Assembly (NCBI GenBank): GCA_018398765.1
Contig: JAHBMJ010000862.1
Coordinates: forward strand, 6,195-32,985
Source: Chromera velia
Taxonomy: Eukaryota; Sar; Chromeraceae
Length of the DNA: 26,791 nucleotides
Direction of reading: 5' to 3'
Below, in pieces: positions 11,341 to 22,290 of this stretch; position 1 is the first letter of the stretch, and every line of letters starts with the position of its first letter. The notes under the pieces are model-generated. The model was not told the DNA's origin. It ran no database searches and worked only from the letters and a program-made list of their open reading frames with translations. A program made the translations under genes and the position numbers.

Positions 11341-12143
11341 AAATTAGGAATTGCAAAATATTTGTAATTCGACGAAAATATAATTTTGTGAAAAGATCTC
11401 AGAAATCGATGAAAACCATTTAAAGAAACAAAATCAAAGGATTATGTTGGATTGAAAAACCTAAGAATACAACGTAGAATTCTAAACTTTTGACCGAATT
11501 ACAAATTCTGTAATTCGTGATTTTGAAATCTGTAATCTCACTTAAACTCGATCATCAGCCTCTTAGCTTATCTAGCTTCCTAATCTAGCTTAGTACTGAC
11601 TACTAGCAATCAAACAGGAAAGAAACATTCTATTCTACTCTTTTATATGCAACAGAATCCAGTTAGTCTTGCACATAAGTCCTTCAACGATTCTGTGACT
11701 TCTTAGGCCAATCGGTGCCTAAGGCTTGGGAGTACGACAGAACATGGAACTCTTTGGTATAGGATCAATCCTCAGGACATTCCATCTACACGGCCAAAAG
11801 GAAAAAGAATGAAACAAATTAAAGAAGACAAAGAGGAGAAAGCGAGAAAGGGTTGAGTGTTTGAAGCAAAGAGCGAGATGTTCAGGGGCGATGCGATCAA
11901 GACCGGCAGCCTTGTTTACGTCTATTCCTTTCAGGGTTTCCTCTATCCTTCATGACACTGGCATCATGCAGGACATTGCATGTTCCACCATACTATAAAA
12001 ACATAGTAAAAGCGACTATTAAACTTCTTTGCGGCAGAGCAGCGGCTCTACCTAGCTTCATGATGATAGCTTTCATCGACTACTAGTAGTAAAGCTACTT
12101 AGTTAAGATAGAGCGATACTTACCAGTCTTACCACATCACTAC
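11341..12143. other. Unassigned spacer between satellite and outer LTR
   Basis: It contains the second hairpin module (11960-12017) and several CTAGCTT-type repeats near 11560-11590. I see no convincing coding frame or RNA gene. Confidence 0.5.
11960..12017. repeat. Dispersed hairpin module, copy 2
   Basis: Matches 8445-8503, with TACTAT, an A-rich loop, ATAGTA and AAAGCGACT. Most differences are transitions. Confidence 0.8.
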
Positions 12144-12148
12144 AGATT
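12144..12148. repeat. Target-site duplication (left) of the outer LTR element
   Basis: AGATT here and AGATT at 24594-24598 flank the outer LTR pair exactly. Five base pairs is the usual size for LTR elements. Confidence 0.85.
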
Positions 12149-12444
12149 AGTAATAATTAAAGTAGTGAGCGTAGCAGTGTTTTTCCTTCAGAGCTCTTTA
12201 TGGGAAGTCTGTGAATCTGGAGGACAACCAACATCCGGCTAGATCAACCAAACGCATGAAGTCAGCCTGAATCAATCTGAATGAAGTAGTACGCTGAATG
12301 CGCACCCGAATGCGCGCACAGCGAAGAATCGAATTTGCATACAAGCGGGCTGGGCATGCCGCGCGGCTCACCAAGTAGATCACCCCGCGGCCCAGCCCCT
12401 CACCGTCCATACAGGCGGAACAACTGACACCCTGTATATCAACT
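12149..12444 (-). repeat. 3' LTR of the outer element
   Basis: Aligns end to end with 24287-24593, with scattered, mostly transition differences. The polypurine tract lies immediately inside at 12445. Confidence 0.9.
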
Positions 12445-12800
12445 CCCCCCCTCAATTTCGTTTCGATACTCAAAGAAAGAAGCGGAATCGAAACCAAGTC
12501 AAAACAGCCGTTTGCTCTAACTACCTGAGCCAATGAAATCATTCCTTCTTTTCACATTTCTGCCAATGTTAGAGAGCAAAGAGCACACAAAAAAGGATAG
12601 CAGAGAGACAGAGGGCTAGGCATCACAAGAACAAGGTCAGAGGGCTAGGCATCACAAGACTGTCTGTCTCCGGCCTGCCTCTTAAGTCTGCCTTTGTTCG
12701 GCCTGCCTCTTAGGTCTGGCTGTCTGTTGCCTTTCAAAAGATGAGCTCTTCACAATACTGGAAGAACAACAGAGGAAGGAAGAAGGCATACAAAGACTCT

Positions 12801-14144
12801 TCAGAGGAATTGAGCGAATCGGGCCATAAATGCGTCTTTATCAAAATTCGAAGGAGATGAAGAGGAAGAGCTTTCTGTTTGCTTCTCAGTCAATTTTCCT
12901 GCCTGCTCAATTTCTTCTGTGGATTCTTTCTTCTCTTCCCCGCCCTCACACTCACGCAAGAGAGGAGAAGACTCAGATATAAACACATTCCCTTCTGAGA
13001 AAGGATTGTACCCATAGGTATCATAGATGCCAGACGGACCATCGGAGTCGGGGAAGACCATATCCACATCGCCCCTACGCATCACTTCATATGTTTCCGC
13101 ATCGTAAGAGGTGAGAGCAAATCTCACCCTTTCACTACTTGCTTTCTGACTCGTCTTCTTCTTCTCGTCAGACTCTTCTTTCTCCTGTTGAAGCTACACT
13201 ATCATTCTGGCCAGTTTTTGAATATCAGCATCAGAGAGAGGCAACTGGCTGGAGACGGGAGCAGGAGGAGCATTCCGAGCTTTATTCTCAGAACGTACGG
13301 ACTGGCTATGCTGGCCACCTTTAAAACGACCTCTCTTTCCTCCCCTATTTCGCTTGTTGCCATCACTCTCATTCTGTTTCGTTCTCTACTTGTCGTACTG
13401 GATCTTGTAGTTTTGGGAGATGTTAGCAAGATGACGGGCATGCTGAGGATCCATTCGGTCAAAATCTGGCCCTCCATCCGTTTTAGTAGAGTCTAAAAGT
13501 GACTCCAGTGACTTGGTAGAGCTAGAAGGAGCTGTGCCACCGGCTACAGGGGAGAGGAACTACTTCTGGTGCTTAAAGATTTCGATTTCCTTCTTGGTGA
13601 CCAAAGAGACGATCCGGAGGACGCCGATCTTCATCGACGCCACCCACTCATTCCGAGTGTGGCACGCGTCCAGAGTCGGAAGTGCCTCCACAATGATCTC
13701 CCTCTGGTTACGAGTCTGGTACGCCCAAGAGTACCTTGGAGCCACCAGTTCAGTCCCTACTACTGCAATCACCTTCTTCTTCTTCGTGCGAGCCAACGCC
13801 TTTGTCTCATCAGGATGGAGATCCCAGAACTTGAATCTACTTACCCAGACTGAGTCCGAAGGAGCGATAGATCTGGCCTTCAAGTCCTTCTAAAGCTCGG
13901 TGTAGGCCGCCTCAGTCTCTCTCACAGACAGATCCACGGGAAGCACCTTTACGAGGACATCAAAGTTCTCAAATGTTTTCTAGGCCGTCTCCTTCTGTGC
14001 ATCTTCCGGGAGAAGTGCCTGCTCTCCTGCCAGTGCAGACAAGAACTTGGTAGCCCAGTCCTGGAGACGCTTTTTAAACGGTGCGTCTTGCTCTCCACTG
14101 GTCGTCTGGGGAACAGCTCCCTCAGTCGTCGAAGCAAGCTTTTC
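12801..14144 (-). pseudogene. Outer-element ORF, downstream part (TAG-punctuated)
   Basis: This continues the frame that starts at 24224 and is cut by the copia insertion. From 14144 to the TGA at 12801-12803 the frame never shifts. The only internal stops are five TAG codons at 13980-13982, 13890-13892, 13560-13562, 13386-13388 and 13194-13196. Several sit where Gln is natural, such as before LQQEKEE. The middle is ordinary globular sequence (RSIAPSDSVWVSRFKFWDLH). It is followed by an Arg/Gly-rich stretch and an acidic Ser-rich tail. Position and composition suggest a Gag-like protein, but I recognise no zinc knuckle, protease or polymerase. Host function is not implied. Confidence 0.75.
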
Positions 14145-14149
14145 GATCC
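14145..14149. repeat. Target-site duplication (left) of the copia element
   Basis: GATCC, repeated at 24006-24010. Dropping the element and one copy restores the outer ORF in frame. Confidence 0.92.
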
Positions 14150-14583
14150 ACTAAGAAGTCCTAGGGAAATCTGCCTACTTGAAGGATGGAAAGATGGATG
14201 GACATACAGACTTCTACTCAGCGATAGATCCGCCCTTAAACATGCCTACGATCACTGGACACGAAACAGGACACCTACATGCACTGTCCATGTAGTTCAT
14301 TTGATCCGTCAGGTTCACTTGGTATATCATACATGGATGCATTGCCACTCTAGGCAGTCTGTCCTTCTCCTCTCTTCAGTGATTGATCCGTTTGTCTGGA
14401 AAGCATGCAGTCCTTGTTTGTATTGCATTTTACAGTTTCGATTGAATTTTTTTTTTTTTTGTATATATCAATAATTCCATGCGCATGCAATTTCTGATTC
14501 CGATGGCGGCACGACTGCACTCGGGGACAAGGATAGATCAGAAGCTCCGTGGCGATGCCAGGCGATGATGCTAACTTCGTACA
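14150..14583 (-). repeat. 3' LTR of the copia element
   Basis: Matches 23577-24005 along its length. Most of the differences I could see are transitions. On the minus strand it begins TGTACGAAG and ends CTTCTTAGT. A purine-rich GATGAGGGGATG lies just upstream at 14584-14595 and should be the polypurine tract. Confidence 0.93.
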
Positions 14584-14595
14584 CATCCCCTCATC

Positions 14596-15680
14596 TTTGG
14601 ACTCAATAGTTTGTTTGTCTTCTTCTTTCTGAGTCAAATACCTACTTCGATAACTTTTTTCTTGGAGGTTCTGTCTGTCCCGGCGTTGCGCACCGCTTGG
14701 ACTCCTTCTCCTCCAACTCTCTTTCCTTCTCTTTTTTTCTTTTTTTTCTTCTTCTCTGTCTCGGGTCTCTTCTTCTGTGTTCTTTCCTGTCTTCTCTCTC
14801 CTTCTCCCTCGGGTTGGCCGGACCTTTGTTTCACGAGAGTTCAGACAGTCAGATTGTTTCTTTTTTTTTTTTTCGTTCGATCAATCGATTTTTCGCTCCA
14901 GGGACCTTCCCTTTGCTCACTTTCTCCCCACTGCTCTCCCTTCGATCGATGGAACGAGTGTCGCAGTCACTGTTCTTTCTTTCTATCTTGCCTTCTAAGT
15001 GCCACTTCACTTCCATGTACATGCATCGAGATCGCTCTTTCTCTGTTTCTCTGCTTCTCGTTCTCCTTGCTTCCTTCTTTCTTCCTTTCTTTCTTTCTTT
15101 CTTTCTCTCTCTCTTCCTTTATTTCTTTCTTTCTTTTTTTTTTTTTCTTTTTTTTTTTTTCTTTCTTTCTTTCTTTTTCTTTCTTTTCTTATCTTGGAGA
15201 CTGCGGTCGGTCACTTCCTTCTCATTGCAATGGACTCTGCTTCCTCCAGGCTGTTAGGACTTTGACTTGGTCCTCTCTGTGACGTGTTTGGTCTGCCTCC
15301 CTTCAGACCTTGAGTGGACCTCGCCCCACCTGTCGGTGCTTCCTCCTTACCTTGATCTGGTCATTAATCCCTCCCTTCTCCCTTTTCCTGTTCTTTCTCT
15401 CTCTTTTTTTCTGTTTTTTCCTTTTCTTCTTTTCATATTTTTTTCCTTCCCTCTGCCCCTTTCGATCCTTTTTCCCTCTATTTTTCACCTTATTTACCTT
15501 TTCTTCATTTTCTTTCCCCTTTCTTTTTTTATTTCTTTGTAGCTTTTTGCGGCTTTCTAACTTCATTCTCCTCTTTCGTTCTTTCCTTTTAGTTCCGTAA
15601 ACAGCCTGTTGCTTTCCCCTGTCTGTCTTGAAGTTCGTCTTCCTTCCTTCTGTCCTCCTTTCTCTCTCCATCACTGTTTC

Positions 15681-15746
<66 letters not shown>

Positions 15747-15920
15747 TTTTCTGCTTCTTCATTCTCTGCTTTCTTGTTCACTGTTTTGTCTCTTTTCTTT
15801 CTTTCTTCCTTCCTATCACGGTTTTTTTTTTTTTTCTTTTCTTCCTTCTTTTTTTTTTTTTCTTTCCTCTTCGTATTTTTTTTTTTTCATTACTCTGCCC
15901 TTTTCCCTTACGACATGCAC
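14596..15920. repeat. 1.3-kb polypyrimidine tract (plus strand) in the copia 3' region
   Basis: Long runs of T and C, including (TTTC)n at 15080-15185 and (CT)n at 15683-15745, make up nearly all of this stretch. On the coding (minus) strand it is polypurine. A 123-codon Lys/Arg-rich frame at 15303-15674 is likely a by-product of AAG/AGA/AAA richness. The stretch lies between RNase H and the polypurine tract. Confidence 0.85.
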
Positions 15921-16389
15921 CCTTTGTCCTCGTTCTTCCCTGACAGTAAACAGCTCCAGAAGCTGATCAATCATGCATGCTTCCTTAAAGCCCCTCTGCA
16001 GCCATGAGGTGATGCCTAAATGGATCTCTGGGCCCAGACAAGGACGAGAAGGAAACCTTAAAGGAAAAAGAACGGACCCTTCCAGACTGAGAGAAAGGAT
16101 GAGAAAGACAGACAAAAAGACGGGAAAGAATTGGCACTTGAAATCATATAGGTACATCTGCAGAAAGAGAGATTTGATCTGCCTTGCTCCCATACCAAAA
16201 CCGCATCGAAAGAACAACGTAAACGCACACTCTCACTCACATGCATACATACCCTCCCCCTCTTCCTTTGATGGACTCACCCCTTTTCCCTTGACCATGC
16301 CTCTTTGTCTCTGTGTGTCACAGTGTGTGTGAAATCGTGTCCTGACTCACTCATCTTCAGCACCTTCCATCTCTTTTGTTCCATTGTCC
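15921..16389. other. Non-coding part of the copia between RNase H and polypurine region
   Basis: Mixed composition with no clear conserved domain on either strand. It is probably 3' untranslated retroelement sequence. Confidence 0.5.
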
Positions 16390-17945
16390 TGTCAGACTTT
16401 CCTTCCGTCTACTTTTTCTTCCCCCAGATCGGCTTCGTGAGCCAATCCGCCCGGTTGAGTGCTCTCGGTATCCAGACGATTCCGTTCTCTGGGTTCACCC
16501 CCATCCTTCTGAATGTCTAAATGATGTAATCGAGTTCCAGCTGCAGCTCTGGCTCCTTGGTAATTTTGCCTGACCTCAGACATACATGCAGAGCAGCGGA
16601 GTCAATATAGACGATAACCTCGGAGAATGCCCCCGTCAGTTCGTCTATGAGATATAGGACCCTCCAGATCTCCTTTACCCTAAATTTTAGAGAGATCAGC
16701 TCACCTGCATATGAACTATCCATGAACCTCTCCTCCTTCTCCAACTTGGGCAACAGTCCTGGCATGACCTCTTTTTCGGTCTTGTAAAAGACTGGGTTCC
16801 ACTCATCTTCTTCTTTGTATGACCACGTTTCATCTCCCCAAAACGCCACCATCCCCTTCCTGACCATTTTCGTTTTCTTCTTCCTCCCACAATCTGTATA
16901 TATGTACACTTTCTTCCCCTTTTCCCCCAGAGGCCTCAGTTCGATTCTCTGCTTCTCTTTCTTCACTTTCTCGAGGACCAAACCCATATTGCGGAGCATG
17001 CGTCTGCAGAGGTTTTGGACGTGCCGCTAGAGCTTGTGGTAGAACACACAGTTCTTCTATAGGAGCTTTGTCCCCCACCCTAGAATTCCTTTTGCTGCTC
17101 CCACCTCATCCTGGATTGAGGGATCAATCTCCTCCGTCTCCACCTCCCTCATTGCATGCTCATTGACTGCAGCTCTTAATCCCCCCGCCATCTCGAGAAT
17201 GCGGTCTGTATCCACCTCCTGCACGTACTTCATCTGTGATAAGTACAGCCTCCCCCTCTCCATCTGGATGTCGATGCCTGTGAATCGGTCGCTCTCCGCT
17301 TCCCGGAGCACTCCAACCTTCCTAATCTTCATTTTTTTCCCTAATTCCTCCAAATCCGACTCGACATGCTCTCCTGCTCCTTGAATGTCGTCAACATAGT
17401 AGAAAATCACAGCGGTGGCTGGGTTTCTCTCAGTGACACACGGCACCCCTTCTTTCATTCTATCTCTTCCTGCTCCTTCTCTTTATACCAACACTGCCTC
17501 TTCTACAAGTGTGTAGTCGCCTACCTGCTGGAGGTCTGTCTGCAGACGGTTAACAAAGAGATTGGATCTGAAGCATTCCTCTCTCCATAGTGGGCTTTGT
17601 TCAGCACTCGAATAGAGCCGGGTCTCATTTCTGCTGCTCTCTTCCTGAACCACAACCTTCTCTCATCTGTGTATTTCTTGGGGAATAGGTTAGTAGCTGG
17701 AAGCTTGGGCAGGCCTGCTGGGATGCGGACCCCCAGCGCTCCTTTGTCATACCTGTGGATGTCATTAATCTACTGGAAGGCCTTCTCAACGTCTGCTGAG
17801 AAAATCACTGCTCCAATGATCAACATGTAGATGAACGCCGTGAGCATAGCATACAGACTGGGAACCCCTGCATAGGTGTCATACCTGCGCTTGTCTCCTC
17901 CCCCTTTGATGAAGAATCGGGCCTTCCCTTTATTCTTTTCGGGCT
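16390..17945 (-). pseudogene. Copia reverse transcriptase and RNase H
   Basis: The RT begins with KARFFIKGGGDKRRYDTYAGVPS and FSADVEKAFQ and holds the catalytic YVDDI (YVDD at 17387-17398). A short deletion with a frame change lies between KAHYG and LWREECFRSNLF near 17590. RNase H follows with YIYTDCGRK, YAGELISLK, VIVYIDSAALHV and LNRADWLTKP, the four acidic sites in the expected order. Internal stops include TAG at 17057 and 16517, a TAG in FQ*IND and a TAA in VLV*REG. Confidence 0.92.
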
Positions 17946-18915
17946 CTCATGGGGCTTGATGCATATTCTCTCTCCTATGTTCACCACCAAAGCCACCTCT
18001 GCCCTTGTCACCTCTTCCTCCAGGATCTCATTGTCGAAGAGTCCGACATACTCCTCCAACCCTGCCCTGTCAACCATCCCCAATCTCACCTCTTCATTTG
18101 TAGGCGGTCTCAGTGTCACTCCTCCCCTGAAGTTGGTCGCTAACACTTCCCCCTGGTCTCCCCCTTTGTCTCCTTCCACTGCTGCTGCTGCCACAGTGCT
18201 TCTCTTCTAGCTTCTCTTCTTCTGTTGGTTCCTCGTCGTCACCCTTTGCGCCGTACTAGGCTGTCTCAGATTCTTTTTGGGGGCTACTACTGACCCTGTA
18301 ATGGAGGCGCTTGAGCCTGGGTTCGGACTTGCGGGAGGAGACTACGGACAACTCCCCACGCTGTTGCGAGGTTGCTGCTTAGCTGACGCCCTCCCCTGTG
18401 CAGACCCTTGTGCAGGCAAGGCCTGCTACTACTGTTGCTGCTGTTGCTGTTGCCTAGGCTGTTGCGGTTATGCCTGCCCTGCCTGATTCTGCCCCTGGGC
18501 CTGCTGTTGCTGCTGCTGTTAAACTGCTGCTTGTCTCAGTCTGTGAACCGCCAGAAATTCTCTCTCGTCCTCATCTGTGTCTAAATTCAAGTCATCATCA
18601 CTTTCGGGCTGCAGCGCTGGCAGGTCATGCTCTGAGTCTATGTCGGACCCTTCAATCCGCACCTCTGACTCCTCCTTAGACTTTACTGGAAATTCCTTTA
18701 GCTCTTGTTCATGCTCGGCCTCCACTACCTTACCCTTCATTTCTTCGATTTCTCTCTGACTCATCTGCAAGTACCGATCCTCTTATCTTCCCTCCATCGT
18801 CTTCGTCTGCTTCTGTTGGTTGTGCCCCTTTTCTCCCTCTTATACTTTATGTGTCTCTGTGTGAAGTTTGGCCTTGGCAGCTCAAATTCTTAGGTAGCCC
18901 GCCTGGGAGCACCCG
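17946..18915 (-). pseudogene. Copia integrase-RT linker, Gln-rich
   Basis: It continues the same frame after the foldback element. It has an acidic stretch (DSEHDLPALQPESDDDLNLD) followed by a poly-Gln segment at about 18430-18530. That segment contains TAA and paired TAG codons among CAG and CAA codons. It is then followed by VEGDKGGDQGEVLATNFRGG. It is unlike structured RT and probably forms a flexible linker. The frame changes by one near 17950, just before the RT begins. Confidence 0.75.
18858..18904 (-). repeat. 45-bp direct repeat, pol copy
   Basis: Encodes YLRI*AAKAKLHT on the minus strand, just outside the left inverted repeat. A second copy at 20092-20138, inside the foldback element, encodes YLRIRAAKAELRT with CGA where this copy has TGA. 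Confidence 0.8.
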
Positions 18916-19100
18916 TGAAAAATCTGGCTAGCTACTAGTTATAATGCACTCATCCGGAGGTCTTTCACTGTTATACGGAAGGACTGTCATCTAGAACGTT
19001 TGCTATTCTGCCATTTGAATCTATTCATCTGTTGTTTTTGGATCGATTTCTCTGCACCTGCAATTTAATTTATTTGTTTTGTACGCCTGCATGCATTTAA
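18916..19100 (+). repeat. Left inverted repeat of the foldback element
   Basis: Pairs with 20190-20371. Differences are mostly transitions. Confidence 0.85.
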
Positions 19101-19605
19101 GAAAGAGCGAATGTGAACCAATACGCGGTATTATATGAGCTGGACAGTTGGGAGTGAAAGAGAAAAGGAGCAAGAGGCCCCACAGACACGAGCCTCTCCA
19201 TAGGAAGCAATTAGGTAGGAGTGAGCAGAGCTGGCCGGCCGTTCCCTGTATGGAGGAACCATGGAGGAACCTTGCACTAGAAGTAAAAGAAAAGCGGTAC
19301 CGGTGACCTGGACTCACATGGACTTCATGCAGAGCAGTGAGTAAGAGGACGGTAGTAGTGGACACAGGACAGCTTGGCAAGCGAAACTGAGTTGCAAACG
19401 AGGGAGAGGGGAAGAGAAAAGGGGTCTAAATAGACTGAAATGCAGTAGACCGATAGTGCGAGAACAGGGACTCCGTGTTTACAGGCCAGGTGGCGGAGAT
19501 GAAAAAGGGTACGAAGGGACCCACCCTACGACTGCACTGATGATCAGCCTAACATTCCCAACGATGTCCACTCCTACATACAAAATGTAGTTGCTTGTTA
19601 AGTTC

Positions 19606-19612
19606 TGAGAGA

Positions 19613-19659
<47 letters not shown>
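19606..19659. repeat. (GA)n microsatellite
   Basis: An almost pure GA run in the middle of the foldback element. Confidence 0.95.
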
Positions 19660-19661
<2 letters not shown>

Positions 19662-20091
19662 TCAGAGAGGAAGTGAGTGCCAGAATATCGAGTAAGGGGG
19701 TTTGCGCGAGTATCGGTATCAATCAAGCCTTCGGCGCGGCACTCCAGTCACTCACCCAGCACTTTCAAGCATTGACAGCTCTGTCTGTACTCCATGAGTA
19801 AGGACACAGAGATTCTGGGGATGAGTGAAGGCAAGAAGACTCAAACGGTATTCCATCAGCTCTGACTGCTCTTGCTCAGAGAGTTCGGTGGCTCAGAGTG
19901 TCTGGTGAAAGCCTGAGGGTATAAAAAAAAAGATAGCAGCCGTCTAACAATAGAGAAGCATAATTGCAGCTCTGGATGACCTCAGGATGGAAAACAGAGA
20001 TTCTGTAGTGTGTGACACTATGAAGGATTGAAGGCTAGAAAAATAAGGAAGCTGGCTAGGAGAATCGATGAGTCGCCGGGATAGGAGGTCT

Positions 20092-20138
20092 GTGCGAAGT
20101 TCGGCCTTGGCAGCTCGAATTCTTAGGTATCTCGCCGC
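20092..20138 (-). repeat. 45-bp direct repeat, internal copy
   Basis: Matches 18858-18904 in the same orientation. It lies 50 bp inside the right inverted repeat. Confidence 0.8.
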
Positions 20139-20189
20139 CTCAATCGATCTAAAGGTCTGAAGCACGCATTCCGAGCGCTAAACGCAGAA

Positions 20190-20371
20190 TTAAATATATG
20201 CAGGCGTACGAGACAAATAATTGCAAGTGCAGAGAAATCGATCTAGAAACAGCAGATAAATAGATTCAAATGGCAGAATAGCAAACATTCTAGATGATAA
20301 TCCTTCCGTATGACAGTGAAAGACCTCCGGATGAGTGCATTATGACCAGTAGCTAGCCAGATTTTTCAGTG
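20190..20371 (-). repeat. Right inverted repeat of the foldback element
   Basis: Reverse complement of 18916-19100. Similarity may extend outward through CCGGGAGCA near 20382-20390 versus CTGGGAGCA at the left. Confidence 0.85.
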
Positions 20372-20391
20372 TCTCTTCACCTGCTCCCGGT

Positions 20392-22290
20392 TGGGGAAGA
20401 ATCCACACCCCCTCCACGGCCTCTGGGACTGACAGTGTCTCTTGCTTAGCTGAAAGTCATCCGTCTAGAAGGGACTGACTGGCAGCTTCCCTCCTTTTGA
20501 ACCCCCATTCGAACAGCACCCTTTTCCTTGCCTAAAGCACATCAATTTTATGGATAAGGTGAAAGAGGAATTCATTCTCTCCCTCTTCCTTCTTCTCCAT
20601 CACTTTGACTGTTGCTCCTGCCTCTTTGGAGATATACCATCCCTTCTTCCCTTGCAGCTCGATTCTTTTCTGGGTGGTCTTTGGGCGGTCACCGTGGGGA
20701 CAGAAGGTGACCTGATCTCCACACATGAAGGACAAATCGGGCTGCCTGCCGTGCTTCTTGTTGTAAGGGTTGGTCCTTAGCTTGTGCGTATACAGTGCCA
20801 TGTACGTTTGCACCAACCCCTTCAAAATCTCCAGCAAAACCGCCTTCGGCCATCCTTTTACCCTCAACATTATCTCTGCCAGTCTTCGCACCATCCGAAT
20901 CGCATTCTCTGCTGCCCTTTGTGACTCTGATTTGTATGCTGCGCTTTTTTCGAAGTATGTCATCGGCAACACCTCTCTCATCCTCTTTCTTTTCATCACT
21001 GCTTCGTTGTCTGATCTGTAGATGCCTGGCTATCTGTATGGCTGGGGAAGGAGACTTCTGTTGTCTGTTAGGAACCGAACGTAGTGATCGGGGACATCTC
21101 TCTTCGCATTGAGAGACATCACATCAATCTCTCGAGTGTGCAGCTCCATAATAACTGAGAACGGGTACTCTTCCAAGAACCCAATGTCACCATAAATCAC
21201 CTTCCCATAATTCTTTGCCTCTCTCTCTCTCCTGTCTGTCACGGGGCGAGGACTCCTGTTCACTGTATTTCTCATCTCGCACACCTTACAGTCCTCCCAC
21301 ACTTATCTCCTTGTCTGCTCGCTGACTCCTACTCCCCTCTCTCTGAGTGTTGCTGCTGGTTGGTTGATGTTGCAGTGGAGGAACCTCGCATGCCATGCCC
21401 CCAATTCTTCCTTCTCAGTGATCATTTTCTTTTCCTCTCTCTTTCTCATCTCCCCCACTCTAAACTGTTTTCGGATGAAGGCGTGAGCCTCTAGAGGTGG
21501 CATCTCCTTATTGGGTGGTTGTGTCATGGGAAGCAAAACGAAGAAGGATAGGTTAGACTCCCTTTCCCCCTCAGGATGGGTAATGACTAACCTGGTGAGC
21601 CTCTCTTCTGTGTCCATGACTATGACATAATTTTCCCCTCCCTTACTCTCATCTATTCCGTCATCTATCACCGTCCCTCTCCGTCTGGCCAGATGCTTGG
21701 TGTGCACTCCGGGTTTTGTGATGTATCCAATCAAATTGATGTCCACCACTTGCTTAGTCACTGCATCCAACCCCGTTACCCTGACTGCGCCGTATGAACC
21801 GATCTTGAACCCCGGGGCCCCTTGATCTGTAATGCCCATCGTCACCTCAACAGGTACCTCCCACAAAATTTGGTCTTGGTCCATGGTGTCTCTGCACCAG
21901 ACGGTGTGACTTGCACACGTATCTGGATGCCACCGAAGGTTAACGTTCCTTTTGCCCCTCTCTCTATCCTGTCACGAGCTCATCCGATCGTTCACAGTCA
22001 TCATCCAGGACTCGAGGAACAGATCTGCAGACAGAGACATCAGGGAAGAGGAAACGAGACTCAGTCCATCACATTGTTGACCCAATTGGTTGCAGTCTGA
22101 GAGGGAACAGTTTGGGAGAGGAGGCAATGTAGACTGACCTCCCTCCCTCTCTCCGCTGCTTCCTTGGGTCGTAGTCTTCGGGAGAGTCGTTTGAGGCCGA
22201 GTGTAAAGCGCAGTTGACTTGCCTGGAAGTCCTCCGTTTTTGGGTCTGTCAGCATGGGTCTGTAGGATAGATGTCTATTGTGTATATCAA
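20392..22290 (-). pseudogene. Copia protease and integrase region
   Basis: It lies in the same frame as Gag. The protease-like site reads WHPDTCASHTV near 21910-21945; copia proteases normally have D-S/T-G, so the Gly is replaced by Cys. The GAG-pre-integrase segment has WHARFLHC and CKVCE as zinc ligands, split by a TAA at 21303. The integrase core shows Asp in YGDIGF (21186-21188), Asp in YRSDNEA (21009-21011) and Glu in RAAENAI (20907-20909), about 59 and 34 residues apart, as expected for DDE. TAG codons interrupt at 21030 and 20532. The frame runs into the foldback element near 20371. Confidence 0.88.

Larger units (their letters stand above)
18916..20371. mobile_element. Foldback element with long terminal inverted repeats inside copia pol
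   Basis: Bases 18916-19100 and 20190-20371 are inverted copies of each other (185 and 182 bp). Outer ends read TGAAAAATCTGGCTAGC. The right end continues as CACTG and the left as CCGTG, so the true tip is uncertain. The centre has a (GA)n run at 19606-19659 and no recognisable transposase, so it is non-autonomous. The pol frame upstream and downstream is the same. No clear target duplication could be fixed. Confidence 0.8.

Noticed and set aside
12113-12122. ATACTTACC, as at the 5' end of U1 snRNA
   Set aside because: Only nine bases match, with no U1 stem-loops or Sm site following; chance match.
14611-16007. Long plus-strand frames rich in Phe, Ser and Leu
   Set aside because: They are translations of the T/C low-complexity tract, with no conserved motif, and lie on the opposite strand to the retroelement.
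18277-18540. Plus-strand Cys-rich frame (CCCCCCCLGCC)
   Set aside because: It is the antisense shadow of the copia poly-Gln CAG/CAA tract.
19021-19380. Possible transposase frame in the foldback element
   Set aside because: No DDE or DDD motif, and the frame overlaps the inverted repeat; no similarity to any transposase I know.
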